Of a stretch of DNA of 64,000 nt, positions 34,669-43,384 are shown piece by piece (positions within the stretch are counted from its first letter, which is position 1; every line of letters begins with the position of its first letter). The notes under the pieces were generated by a model. The model saw nothing but the letters and a program-made list of their open reading frames with translations, had not been told where the DNA came from and made no database searches. The DNA lies in NCBI RefSeq assembly GCF_002007215.1, contig NZ_MUHX01000006.1:61693-125692 (forward strand), read 5' to 3'. This DNA comes from Pyramidobacter sp. C12-8 (GTDB lineage Bacteria > Synergistota > Synergistia > Synergistales > Dethiosulfovibrionaceae). The position numbers and the translations under genes were made by a program.

Positions 34669-35868
34669 ATGATCATTTCAGAACGAATCAGCAGCCTGTC
34701 CGCGTCCCCCATCAGAAAGCTGACTCCCTACGCCGCCGCGGCAAAGGCCGCAGGCAAGAAAGTCTACCATCTGAACATCGGTCAGCCCGACATCGAAACA
34801 CCCGCCGGCTTTCTTGAGGCAATCCACCGCTTCGACAAAAAAGTCATCGCCTACGGCGACTCGCACGGCAATCCGCGCCTGCTCGAAGCGATCCGCGCCT
34901 ATTACCAGAGCTGGAGCATGGATTACGGCATCGAACAGATCACCATCACCAACGGCGGCTCGGAAGCGTTGCTGATCGCCATGATGGCGCTTTGCGACCC
35001 CGGCGACGAGATCCTCGTTTTCGAGCCCTTTTACGCCAATTACAACGCGCTTGCCCGGGCGCTCAACATCACCGTTCGCGCCATTACGACGCATGTCGAA
35101 AACGGCTATGCGCTGCCGGAAGAAGCGCACGTGGAGCGCAGCATCACGCCGCGCACCAAAGCCATTCTGCTGACCAATCCCGGCAACCCCACGGGGCGCG
35201 TCTATACGCCCGCGGAGATGGAACTGATCTCGCGCGTCGTGCGCCGCCACAATCTGGCGCTGATCGCCGACGAAGTGTACCGCGAGTTCGTTTACGGAGC
35301 TTCGTACCGCAGCTTCGGCGCCATGCCGGAGCTCGACAAGCATCTCGTGCTCGTCGATTCGCTTTCCAAGCGTTACAGCGCCTGCGGCGCGCGTATCGGC
35401 GCGCTGCTGAGCCGCAACAGAGATTTCTGCGTCCAGATCATGAAATACTGCCAGGCCCGCCTGTGCTGTCCCGAGCTGGAACAGATCGGCGCCGCCGCGC
35501 TCTACGCCACGCCGAAGAGCTATCTCGACGGCGTCAACGCCGAGTACCGCCGGCGGCGCGACACGCTCCAGCGCGAGCTCGCCAAAATCCCCGGCGTCGC
35601 CTGTTCGTCGCCGCAGGGCGCTTTCTACGTGATGATCAAAATGCCCATCGACGACGCCGAAAAGTTTGCGATCTGGCTGCTGGAACACTTCGACTCCCAC
35701 GGCGAGACCGTCATGTTCGCGCCCGGCAGCGGCTTTTACGCCACGCCCGGCCTCGGCAGGGACGAAGCGCGCCTGGCCTACGTGCTCAACTGCGCCGATC
35801 TCACCCGCGCCATCGCCATCCTCGGCGAAGGGTTGAAGGCCTATCCCGGCACGAAACTGCTGGCGTAG
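34669..35868 (+). CDS. PLP-dependent class I aminotransferase (aspartate/aromatic type)
   Basis: 399 residues from ATG 34669 with AAGGAG upstream. Fold-type I landmarks: YHLNIGQPDIETP at the N-terminus, NGGSEALLIAMMAL, ILLTNPGNPTGRVY, IADEVYREFVYG and the PLP lysine in VDSLSKRYSACGARIGAL. The C-terminal arginine region is in GLGRDEARLAYVLN. The family transfers an amino group between aspartate, aromatic or other amino acids and 2-oxoglutarate. It stands alone between convergent neighbours. Substrate range cannot be assigned. Confidence 0.88.
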   Translation: MIISERISSLSASPIRKLTPYAAAAKAAGKKVYHLNIGQPDIETPAGFLEAIHRFDKKVIAYGDSHGNPRLLEAIRAYYQSWSMDYGIEQITITNGGSEALLIAMMALCDPGDEILVFEPFYANYNALARALNITVRAITTHVENGYALPEEAHVERSITPRTKAILLTNPGNPTGRVYTPAEMELISRVVRRHNLALIADEVYREFVYGASYRSFGAMPELDKHLVLVDSLSKRYSACGARIGALLSRNRDFCVQIMKYCQARLCCPELEQIGAAALYATPKSYLDGVNAEYRRRRDTLQRELAKIPGVACSSPQGAFYVMIKMPIDDAEKFAIWLLEHFDSHGETVMFAPGSGFYATPGLGRDEARLAYVLNCADLTRAIAILGEGLKAYPGTKLLA

Positions 35869-35998
35869 ACCGCTCCCGTGAAAAGCCGCGCCGGACGCCT
35901 GTCACACTTCCATGGTGAAAGCGTCTTCCGTTTTCGCCATGACGGCCTCGAACTTCATGCGCCTCGCCTCCATTTCATCTTCTCCGTTGCGGCCAGAC

Positions 35999-36038
35999 AA
36001 GAGGCGGCCCGCCGACGTGTTCCGGCGGGCCGCCTCTT
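35999..36038. terminator. 15-bp hairpin between convergent genes
   Basis: Arms 35999-36013 and 36024-36038, starting AA and ending TT, 10-nt loop. Placed between the aminotransferase and the M20 hydrolase gene. Confidence 0.75.
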
Positions 36039-36146
36039 TGACGTTCGGCATCGAACGTTTCACGCGGGACTTCTCCTAAGAAAAACGTCCTGCGAGCTTT
36101 CTCTGCGATCCTCTTTCCGCTTTCGCGGCGTCTCTCGTTTTACCTC

Positions 36147-37322
36147 CTAGCGCGCCGTTTCGGCCAGGAAATCCGCCGCGAACTGAGCCATCACGGCGCT
36201 GCCGCGCTTGAGGACGCTCTCGTCCACGTCGTATTTCTCCTGGTGATTCGTGTAAACGTAGCCCTTTTCCTCGTCGCGGCTGCCGATGAAGCCGAAGATG
36301 CAGCGGCATTTTTCGCCGAACCACGAGAAATCTTCGCTGCCCATGATCGTGGGCATGTGCCCGACGCTTTCCTCGCCGTACAGTTTGACTACGGCGTCAT
36401 GGGCAATGCGGTTCAGCTGTTCGTCCTCGTTGATCACGGGCAGGGTCAGATACTTGTATTCGAGCGTGCCCGTAGCGCCGAAGGCCGAGGCCGTGTCGGC
36501 AATGACGCGGCGCATGGCCTCTTCCACCGAGGTATCGGCTTTGAAAGTGCGCACCGTGCCTTCCATTTCCACCTCGCGGGGCACGCAGTTCCAGCGGTCG
36601 CCGCCGTGCACCGTGCCCACCGTCAGCACGAGGGGATTGAGCGGGTCGTTCATGCGCGACACGCACTGCTGCAGGTTATTGACGATCGCCGCCGAAACGG
36701 TGATGGCGTCGATGCCCAGATGCGGGGCCGAACCGTGGGCCGACACGCCCGTGACGGTGATTTTGAACTGGTGGCAGCAGGCCATGCGATTGCCCGGCGT
36801 CACGTCGATCAGCCCGCTCCCCAGCACGCCCCAGATGTGAGCGCCGTAAATGGCCTCGACGCCGTCCAGCGCGTCCTCGGCGAGCATGGCCTTGGCGCCG
36901 GTGGCCACTTCTTCGGCGGGCTGGATGATCAGGCGCACGTCGCCGTGCAGCTCGCCTTTCACCTCGTTGAGGATCTGCGCCGCGCCCAGCAGCATGGCCA
37001 TATGGTTGTCGTGGCCGCACGCATGCATTTTGCCCTCGTTTTTCGAGGCGAACGGCAGACCGGTCTGCTCCTTTACGGGCAGCGCGTCGATGTCGCTGCG
37101 CAGCGCCACCGTTTTGCCGGGATGGCCGCCGTGGATCGTGGCCGTCAGACCGCAGCAGTTTTTCAACTCTCTGATGTCGGTGACGCCCATGGCCTCGAGG
37201 TCGCGGCGGAGTTGCGCGCGCGTCTCCTTCTCCTCGCCCGACAGTTCCGGGCAGGAATGGTAATAGCGGCGGCGTTCGACGATGTAGGATTCGTACTTGT
37301 CGGCAAGAGCTTTGACGTCCAT
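36147..37322 (-). CDS. M20 family N-acyl-amino-acid amidohydrolase
   Basis: 391 residues of the hippurate hydrolase/IAA-amino-acid hydrolase group: RRYYHSCPELSGEE, VALRSDIDALPVKEQTG, MHACGHDNHMAMLLGAA (metal site), IIQPAEEVATGAKAML, and the C-terminal MGSEDFSWF. The dimerisation domain is present (ITVTGVSAHGSAPHLGIDAI). It cleaves an acyl group from an amino acid using two metal ions. It starts at ATG 37322 (AAAGGAG upstream) 86 nt after a membrane transporter, and the two are likely one operon importing and cleaving an N-acylated compound. Confidence 0.9.
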   Translation of the reverse strand: MDVKALADKYESYIVERRRYYHSCPELSGEEKETRAQLRRDLEAMGVTDIRELKNCCGLTATIHGGHPGKTVALRSDIDALPVKEQTGLPFASKNEGKMHACGHDNHMAMLLGAAQILNEVKGELHGDVRLIIQPAEEVATGAKAMLAEDALDGVEAIYGAHIWGVLGSGLIDVTPGNRMACCHQFKITVTGVSAHGSAPHLGIDAITVSAAIVNNLQQCVSRMNDPLNPLVLTVGTVHGGDRWNCVPREVEMEGTVRTFKADTSVEEAMRRVIADTASAFGATGTLEYKYLTLPVINEDEQLNRIAHDAVVKLYGEESVGHMPTIMGSEDFSWFGEKCRCIFGFIGSRDEEKGYVYTNHQEKYDVDESVLKRGSAVMAQFAADFLAETAR

Positions 37323-37408
37323 AATGCATTTCTCCTTTCAATCGCTTCCGACGCGGAAAGCTGTCAGACCATAGCCTGGCAGCTTTCCGCGCACCTATTG
37401 CACTCCGT

Positions 37409-38623
37409 TTAGAACAGCTTCTCGAAGATCCCAGCCACGAAGACGGACGTGATCGTAACGGTGACGAAGCCGCCGACGATCATGGCCGGCATGAGGATGC
37501 CCGACAGGTAATCGTGCTCTTCGTCGTTTTCGGCCAGAGCCCTGCAGATCGACTCGGTGATGACGGCGTTGGGGGGAAAGCCGTACAAGGCGGTCAGCGA
37601 AACGGAGAACGCCAGCGGGACGGAGAGCTTGACGATCTTCGCCGCGATGAAGGCAAACAACAACTGGCCGGAAACGCCGGTAACGATCAGCTGCACCAGG
37701 GGCAGGATGATGGACTTGAGCATCTCGGGGGTGCAGTCCTTCAGGCCGTCGAAAATGTACATCATCAGCGCGAACATGACGATGCCGAAGGAGTTGCATT
37801 TCGTCAGCGAATTCTCGTCAAGGAAGCCGATCGACGTGAACAGCACGCCGAGCAGCAGGCACCAGATCGCGCCGCTGATCTTGCCGACGGGACCGAAGGA
37901 GACGCCGCCCATGACTGTGGCGAGATAGCCGACGATCCCCAGTTTGAGCAGCACCACCACGGCCGAATCGAATTTCTTCGGCACGGAAGGAAGCAACTTG
38001 CGGCGCACCGCGGCAGCGGCCAGAACGGCCTGCTCTTCCGTGACGCCGTTGGCGTCGGATTTGCCGGCGCGGAAGTTCCTGATCAAACGGCGCCCTTCGT
38101 TCTGGAGGAAGATCGCCGTCAGAGGATAGCCCGCGAAACCCTGTACGCAGTACATGGCGATGGCGAACACGCCGACGGCCGTCATGCCCTTGGCGATGGC
38201 CGCCTGCTGCATGATCGAAGCGGCGACGATGCCTCCCGTCAGAGGCGGCAGTCCGGCGATGACGAAGCTGCGATCCATGAACAACGGGCAGACGAAGTAA
38301 CCGGCAAGGCACATGCCAGCCAGACCGGCCAACGCCACAACGACGACCTTCCACTGCTCCATCAGCTGTTTGAAGCTGATGATCGTGCCCATGTGCACCA
38401 GCAGCAGGAAAATGCCCGTGCTCGCGCCGAAGGGGATCAGCACCGAATTGGTGACCAGATCGTGAGGCACTCCGTGCCAGTACCCCAGCAGCATCAGGCA
38501 GGCCGTGACGAAAACCGAGGGAACCCAGGCTTTTGTGATCGTGGAAACCCATTCGCCGATGACGTACATCAGACCGCAGATGGCAAACGCCGCCATGAAA
38601 TTGTACTTAAAGAACTCAAGCAT
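37409..38623 (-). CDS. Multi-pass inner-membrane transporter, family uncertain
   Basis: 404 residues from ATG 38623, with about eleven hydrophobic spans. Two Gly-rich segments, IPFGASTGIFLLLVHMGT and AGLPPLTGGIVAASIMQQAA, and a late PPNAVITESICRAL suggest a secondary carrier resembling the glutamate:sodium (ESS) type, but I cannot assign it firmly. A cytoplasmic loop (RNFRAGKSDANGVTEEQ) divides the protein roughly in half. First gene of a two-gene transcript with the M20 hydrolase. The ORF extension upstream of 38623 is rejected because of the GGAG before this ATG and the promoter at 38756-38784. Confidence 0.75.
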   Translation of the reverse strand: MLEFFKYNFMAAFAICGLMYVIGEWVSTITKAWVPSVFVTACLMLLGYWHGVPHDLVTNSVLIPFGASTGIFLLLVHMGTIISFKQLMEQWKVVVVALAGLAGMCLAGYFVCPLFMDRSFVIAGLPPLTGGIVAASIMQQAAIAKGMTAVGVFAIAMYCVQGFAGYPLTAIFLQNEGRRLIRNFRAGKSDANGVTEEQAVLAAAAVRRKLLPSVPKKFDSAVVVLLKLGIVGYLATVMGGVSFGPVGKISGAIWCLLLGVLFTSIGFLDENSLTKCNSFGIVMFALMMYIFDGLKDCTPEMLKSIILPLVQLIVTGVSGQLLFAFIAAKIVKLSVPLAFSVSLTALYGFPPNAVITESICRALAENDEEHDYLSGILMPAMIVGGFVTVTITSVFVAGIFEKLF

Positions 38624-38755
38624 AATCTCTTCTCGCTCCTTCTCGACACACAAGATTTTGCCGAAAAACCTTTCCGTCCCCCCGGAACAAAAGTTTTTTT
38701 CGGAACACATCGCCACAATCAGTCCAAATGGGCCGATTGCCTGTAGATGGAAGTA

Positions 38756-38784
38756 AGTATACCGTCCGCGAAGAAATTTTGCAA
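38756..38784 (-). promoter_or_regulatory. Promoter of the transporter-M20 operon
   Basis: On the minus strand TTGCAA (38779-38784) and TATACT (38756-38761) with a 17-bp spacer; the leader is about 125 nt. Confidence 0.7.
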
Positions 38785-39052
38785 ATTTTTTCTGCGCCGT
38801 CGCTTACTTTTTTTCGGCAAAACAGATTCATCGTCCCTCGGCGAAAACAAAGAAAACATAACTTCCTCGAGCGTTCTCCTTCCCGTTTGCAAATGTTGTG
38901 ATACCAATTCTTAATGGAACAGCTTAACTGCAAGCGCCCAGCGCCCGCTCAGGACGATCTCGACTGCGTCGTTCGTTTTGTGAATCTTCCTCGGAGCGCC
39001 TTTGTTCTTCAGTATTCCAATCAAGAAAAATAGTATGATAGCTCCATAAAAA
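38785..39052. other. Intergenic region without recognised gene
   Basis: A+T-richer stretch between the transporter promoter and the terminator of the Pro-rich gene cluster. I see no convincing ORF, RNA gene or repeat. Confidence 0.5.
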
Positions 39053-39079
39053 GCTCCCGGCAGGATTCCTGCCGGGAGC
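39053..39079 (-). terminator. 12-bp hairpin with U tract ending the Pro-rich gene cluster
   Basis: Arms 39053-39064 and 39068-39079, 3-nt loop. The minus strand continues with TTTTTATGG. It lies 31 bp after the stop of the 39111-39620 gene. Confidence 0.9.
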
Positions 39080-39110
39080 CGTTCATTGAGCTGCCGATTC
39101 GAGGAGGAGT

Positions 39111-39620
39111 TCAGTTCGCGCCGCCGAGGATCGCTCCGAGCAGCAACATGGCGCCGCCCACAACGAACAGATCGTCGCGGTCGCGATGACGATGATATCT
39201 CCGGGGAGGCGGAGGGGGCGGCGGACGGTGCCCGTACGGAGGCGGGGGCGGAGGGGGCGCAGGATGGAATCCCGGACCGCCGGGACGGGGCGGCGGGGGC
39301 GCGGGACGGAAGCCCGGACCACCGGGACGAGGCGGCGGAGGCGCGGGATGGAAGCCCGGACCGCCGGGACGGGGCGGCGGAGGCGCGGGGCGGAAGCCCG
39401 GACCGCCGGGACGGGGCGGAGGCGCGGGACGGAAGCCCGGACCACCGGGACGAGGCGGCGGGGGCGCGGGACGGAAGCCCGGACCGCCGGGGCCGCGGCG
39501 CGGAACAGCAATCTGGGATACGGCACTTTTCTTCGAGGCGGCACCGGCTGTTCCCGCCCCGCTCAGGACGACGACAGCCGCAGCGACAAGAACGACGCCG
39601 GCCAGTCTTTTCTTATACAT
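39111..39620 (-). CDS. Secreted Pro/Gly-rich repeat protein
   Basis: 169 residues. Signal peptide (MYKKRLAGVVLVAAAVVVLS...), then six or so copies of RPGGPGF(R/H)PAPPPP, encoded by ~42-45-bp DNA repeats at about 39260-39500. A His/Arg/Asp-rich patch and a hydrophobic C-terminus DDLFVVGGAMLLLGAILGG follow. The next gene has the same ending, so the two are paralogues. The composition suggests an extended, wall- or periplasm-spanning linker with a membrane-inserting tail. Function unknown. The repeat number is likely variable between strains. Confidence 0.8.
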   Translation of the reverse strand: MYKKRLAGVVLVAAAVVVLSGAGTAGAASKKSAVSQIAVPRRGPGGPGFRPAPPPPRPGGPGFRPAPPPRPGGPGFRPAPPPPRPGGPGFHPAPPPPRPGGPGFRPAPPPPRPGGPGFHPAPPPPPPPYGHRPPPPPPPRRYHRHRDRDDLFVVGGAMLLLGAILGGAN

Positions 39621-39688
39621 GGAAAAACCTCCTTGTCTGCAATAGTTCAGTGTCCGCGGGACACTGGAGAATTAGATTTCGGGAAGTA

Positions 39689-40153
39689 TCAGTCGCCGCT
39701 GTTGGCGGCCGCGCCGATCAGCACTCCGAGAAGGAGCATGGCGCCGCCGACTTTCAGCGCGTCGTGGTCGTCGTGATGACGATCACGACGGGGCGGAGGG
39801 GGAGGAGGATTATAGCCTCCGCGTGCGGGAGGCTGAGGTGCAGGTCGTCCTGGCATCGGACGGTCTGGCCCGGGATGGTTCGTTCCTGAACGATTCGGAC
39901 CGGGCATCGGTCGGCTGGGAGCGGGCGTAGGACGGCGGGAGCCCGGACGATCCGGCGCAGGTCGCCGACGATCGGGCCCCGGACGGTCAGGCGCAGGCAT
40001 CGGACGAGGCGGTGCCGGACGATCAGCGCCGCTCCGCGGCGACATGTTTTCTGCTGCGACGTCGCCGCGGACGGCTGCAAAAGTCGCCGCCGGGGACGAG
40101 AGGACAAAAGATCCCAAAAGCAGCGAAGCAAACAGAGCGCGTGTGGCTTTCAT
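39689..40153 (-). CDS. Secreted Pro/Arg-rich protein, paralogue of the preceding repeat protein
   Basis: 154 residues from ATG 40153. It has a signal peptide, a long stretch of degenerate PxPDRPxP units (RPAPDRPGSRRPTPAPSRP), a PPPPPPRRDRHHDDHD patch and the C-terminal ALKVGGAMLLLGVLIGAAA. The last 25 residues match those of the downstream gene closely, whereas the Pro-rich middle has diverged. Probably made in one transcript with its neighbours. No known family recognised. Confidence 0.78.
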   Translation of the reverse strand: MKATRALFASLLLGSFVLSSPAATFAAVRGDVAAENMSPRSGADRPAPPRPMPAPDRPGPDRRRPAPDRPGSRRPTPAPSRPMPGPNRSGTNHPGPDRPMPGRPAPQPPARGGYNPPPPPPRRDRHHDDHDALKVGGAMLLLGVLIGAAANSGD

Positions 40154-40211
40154 CAAAACTCATTCCCTTCTTCAAGCAGAGGACACGGACGGATTCTCCG
40201 CCCTTCCGTCA

Positions 40212-40835
40212 TCAAACCCCGTCTGCGCGAGAAACGGCATCCTCGGCCGCCGGAGCTTCGGCGGCGGGCGCCGCGGGCGCGTCCTGCGGGGACACCGGCG
40301 ACACCATCGTCATGCAAGGGCAGTGGTACATCGGTGCCACGGAGTAAGGCATCATCGGCATCATATAATAATGCGGAACCACCGGCGCCGGAGCGTGCGG
40401 ACCGAACCCGGGCGCGGCAGGCGCGAGACGGCCGTCGGGGCCGTGTCCCCTGAAACCGCCGCGATGCCGGCGGCCGTCGGGTTTGGGCGCGTTGCCCTCA
40501 AGGATCTGCTTCACTTCCCACTCGCGCACCTTGGCGTGCAGTTCCTCGGACTTTTTCAGCATCTCCAGCGCCTTGGCCGAGTCGGGCTTATCCTTGCCAA
40601 GCTCGAGGCGAAGGTCTTTCTTCAGGCTTTTCATCTCCGCAAAAGCGTTTTTGATTTCCTCAGGCGCCTTCTCAGAGATACGCCTGTCAGTTTCCCAGCG
40701 CTGTATCCGCAGTGGCGGGGGCATGCCGGGACCGCCGTGGATTTCCCGGCCGGGGCGAGGCGGAACAGCCCACGCCGCCGCGCTGCCAAGGATCGCGATC
40801 GCCAGACCGCCGAGAACACGATGCGTTTTTTTCAT
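40212..40835 (-). CDS. Secreted helical protein with Met/His-rich tail
   Basis: 207 residues from ATG 40835 (AGGAGG upstream). Signal peptide, then a Pro-rich stretch, then a charged helical region of about 70 residues (ETDRRISEKAPEEIKNAFAE ... EELHAKVREWEVKQIL) that recalls Spy/CpxP-like periplasmic proteins without the LTxxQ motif. The tail contains HYYMMPMMPYSVAPMYHCPC, a plausible metal-binding patch. It heads the three-gene minus-strand set and is divergent from a two-component system. An envelope or metal-stress role is inference. Confidence 0.75.
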   Translation of the reverse strand: MKKTHRVLGGLAIAILGSAAAWAVPPRPGREIHGGPGMPPPLRIQRWETDRRISEKAPEEIKNAFAEMKSLKKDLRLELGKDKPDSAKALEMLKKSEELHAKVREWEVKQILEGNAPKPDGRRHRGGFRGHGPDGRLAPAAPGFGPHAPAPVVPHYYMMPMMPYSVAPMYHCPCMTMVSPVSPQDAPAAPAAEAPAAEDAVSRADGV

Positions 40836-41132
40836 TTTGCATGGCCTCCTGTTATAAATGTCTTTTCATGGAACGCGCCGCAGGGGAACCTCTCTCGCGT
40901 TCTCCCTCGAACGTGTCCTGAGTATAATTGAAAAGCGCCCGCCGCGCATTGAAGGATTCATCAATCCTCCGCCTGCGGATTCTCACAGGAAATTTTTGCG
41001 CGCTGTCCTTGACGGTTCAAACCCGCTGTCACAAAAGATTGTACAGATTCCCATTCCCAATCCGATTTTCCGGCGATACAATAAGCGCAGTACCGGATAG
41101 CGACTCCATCATGAAACGGGAGGTTCTTTCAC

Positions 41133-41780
41133 ATGATCTCAATCGTTCTGGCCGACGACCATCCGCTCACCCGCGCCGGGCTGGCGGCGCTCATTAACGA
41201 AGAAGAAGGTCTCAATCTGCTCGGCGAGGCGTCCGACGGCAAACAGGCCTGGGAAATGATCGAAAAGCTCAAACCCGACGTGGCCTTGCTCGACATCCGC
41301 ATGCCGGAAATGGACGGCATCACCGTGGCCCGCAAAGTCAAGGACGCCAAGCTGCCGACGAAGGTCATCATGCTCACGGCCTACAACGCCCAGCCGTACA
41401 TCGTGGCGGCGCTTTCGGCCGGCGCGCGCGGTTTCATCGTCAAGACGTCGGCGGTCATGGAGCTGACGCAGGCGCTGCAGTCGGTGATCGGCGGCGGCAT
41501 CTATCTCGATTCCGCCATCGCCAACTCCGTCGACTCCGCGTCGAACGAACTGGAACCGCTCTCGCCGCGCGAGCGTGAAGTGCTGCTGCTTTCGTCCCAG
41601 GGATTTCCCGTCAAAGAAGTGGCGGCGAAGCTGTTCATCACCGAACGCACCGTTCAGGCCCATCTCTCCTCCGTCTACGCCAAGTTCGGCGCCAAGAACA
41701 AGACCGAGGCCCTGATCATCGCCCTGAAAAACGGCGTGATCCTCGTCGATGAACTGCTTGAAGGGGAACTTCCTTCATGA
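41133..41780 (+). CDS. NarL/LuxR-family response regulator
   Basis: 215 residues. The receiver domain has acidic pocket ADD at the N-terminus, phospho-acceptor D54 in ALLDIRMPEMDG, the Thr in IMLTAYN and the Lys in FIVKTS. The C-terminal LuxR helix-turn-helix reads LSPREREVLLLSSQGFPVKE and ITERTVQAHLSSVYAKFGA. A DNA-binding transcription factor controlled by the kinase whose start overlaps its stop. The divergent Pro-rich secreted genes are the most likely local targets. A TACAAT box at 41077-41082 may be its -10. Confidence 0.93.
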   Translation: MISIVLADDHPLTRAGLAALINEEEGLNLLGEASDGKQAWEMIEKLKPDVALLDIRMPEMDGITVARKVKDAKLPTKVIMLTAYNAQPYIVAALSAGARGFIVKTSAVMELTQALQSVIGGGIYLDSAIANSVDSASNELEPLSPREREVLLLSSQGFPVKEVAAKLFITERTVQAHLSSVYAKFGAKNKTEALIIALKNGVILVDELLEGELPS

Positions 41781-43168
41781 GGAAACGCCGCTGGCTGCTC
41801 CCCGCCATCCTCATGATGATCCTCGTGCCGACGCTGTCCGCGCTGCTTTTTTCCGGTTTCGGCCTTTACCGGCAGCAGCGGGCCATGGCGGGCATGGCGT
41901 CGCGCTACGCTCAGAGTCTGGCGCGCAGCATCGTCCGCGAGGAAAGCGGCGCGAGCAACGAATCGCCGCTGCAGCGCCACCGGCGCATGGGGCTGTTCCT
42001 GAAAATGCTCACGCTCGGTCCGCCCGTGCCCGGCTGGATCGCCACCGTCGGACCGGGGGGGATCAAGCTGCAGGGCTCGCCCGGCAGCAAGATCACGCCC
42101 GAGCTGGCGCTCGCCGTCAACCGCGCGTTCGCCAGCGGCGAGATGCAGCTGCTCTCCGTGCAGATCGATCCGCATCCGCCCTCGGCTGCGGCCGTCTATC
42201 CTTATCCCGACGGCATCCGCGTCGTCGTCGTCGTCATCTCCAAGTTCCTCGTCCCCGGGCCGATGCGCGATCTCGTCTTTCTGCAGCAGTTCATCACCAT
42301 CGGCGTCAGCGCGATCGCCCTGATCGGTATCTGGCTTTTGTGGCGCTGGTGCGTGACGCCGCTGCGCCGTCTTGCCGCGCAGGTGGAAACGCTGCACTGG
42401 GGGCGGGACGTGCTGCGCGCCGGTTCCCGACCGCCGCTGCCCGAACTGCAGAACATGCAGGAAGCCCTCTCGGAACTGTCGGTCAGCGCCGTCGACCGCG
42501 AGATTTTAAAGAAGAACTACGTCGGCGACATCGTGCGCACTCAGGAAGAAGAACGCACCCGCCTCGCCCGCGAGATCCACGACAGCCCGCTGCAGACCGT
42601 GGCGTCGCTGATCCAGCGCATTCAGCTCGCGCTGCGCGGCCTGGGCAGGCCTGAGATCGACCGCGAACGCGTCGGCGGACACCTTGCCGCCGCGCAGGAA
42701 GCCGCCCTCACCGCCGTACAGGAGATGCGCGACGTCTGTGACCGGCTCTCGCCGCCGTGGCTCAGCCTTGGCGCCATGCGCGCCCTGGAGGAGATTTCCA
42801 ATCGTCTCAGCCGCATCCACAACGTCGCCGTCACGGCTGCCGTCGAAGGCTGCGTCGACGCGCTCAGCGAAAAGGAGGTGCTGGCGCTGTGCCGCATCGT
42901 CCAGGAAGCCGTGGCCAACTCCGCCCGGCACGGGCACGCCGCGGCCGTGGACGTCAAGCTGACTTGCGGCGACGGCTGTCGACTCACCATCGCCGACGAC
43001 GGCTCCGGCATCGACCGCGAATTCGATCCCGAAGTCCTGCGCGTGCAGGGGCACCGCGGCATCGCCAGCATGAACGAACGCGCCGCGCTGATCGGCGCGT
43101 CGTTTTCCATCCGCCCCCGCCCCGAGGGCGGCACGCTGGTCACCGTCGATATCCCCGCCGGACGATGA
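41777..43168 (+). CDS. NarX-type sensor histidine kinase
   Basis: 463 residues, overlapping the regulator by ATGA. A first membrane span at about residues 8-30, a ~130-residue extracytoplasmic sensor region, a second span near 170-190 (FITIGVSAIALIGIWLLW), then HisKA_3 with H268 in LAREIHDSPLQTVASLI. The ATPase domain has IVQEAVANSARHG (N box), IADDGSGI and GHRGIASMNERAAL. It phosphorylates the NarL-type partner. The sensed signal is unknown. Confidence 0.92.
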   Translation: MRKRRWLLPAILMMILVPTLSALLFSGFGLYRQQRAMAGMASRYAQSLARSIVREESGASNESPLQRHRRMGLFLKMLTLGPPVPGWIATVGPGGIKLQGSPGSKITPELALAVNRAFASGEMQLLSVQIDPHPPSAAAVYPYPDGIRVVVVVISKFLVPGPMRDLVFLQQFITIGVSAIALIGIWLLWRWCVTPLRRLAAQVETLHWGRDVLRAGSRPPLPELQNMQEALSELSVSAVDREILKKNYVGDIVRTQEEERTRLAREIHDSPLQTVASLIQRIQLALRGLGRPEIDRERVGGHLAAAQEAALTAVQEMRDVCDRLSPPWLSLGAMRALEEISNRLSRIHNVAVTAAVEGCVDALSEKEVLALCRIVQEAVANSARHGHAAAVDVKLTCGDGCRLTIADDGSGIDREFDPEVLRVQGHRGIASMNERAALIGASFSIRPRPEGGTLVTVDIPAGR

Positions 43169-43264
43169 GCATGTTTTCAAACAAAAGCCGTCACGGAGAA
43201 GCGGTGGAGCGAAGAAAAAAATTCAAAAGAATATGATATGGAACGTCCGTACAGAACCGCCCAT

Positions 43265-43308
43265 ATGCAGAAAGCCTGCCGATCAAGCGATCGACAGGCT
43301 TTCTGCAT
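43265..43308. terminator. Hairpin between convergent kinase and S55 genes
   Basis: Near-perfect 20-bp stem (43265-43284 with 43289-43308; one C-A mismatch) around AAGC. Confidence 0.8.
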
Positions 43309-43384
43309 TACTTTCATTGGAATTTTTCCGGTTCCTTCGTGACCGATCTTCGGGTTCTCCGCGGCGGCCGTCGTTCTCCGCCGC

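Noticed and set aside
39260..39500. Regularly spaced repeats resembling a CRISPR array
   Set aside because: Repeats are tandem without unique spacers, are in frame and encode Pro/Gly units behind a signal peptide.
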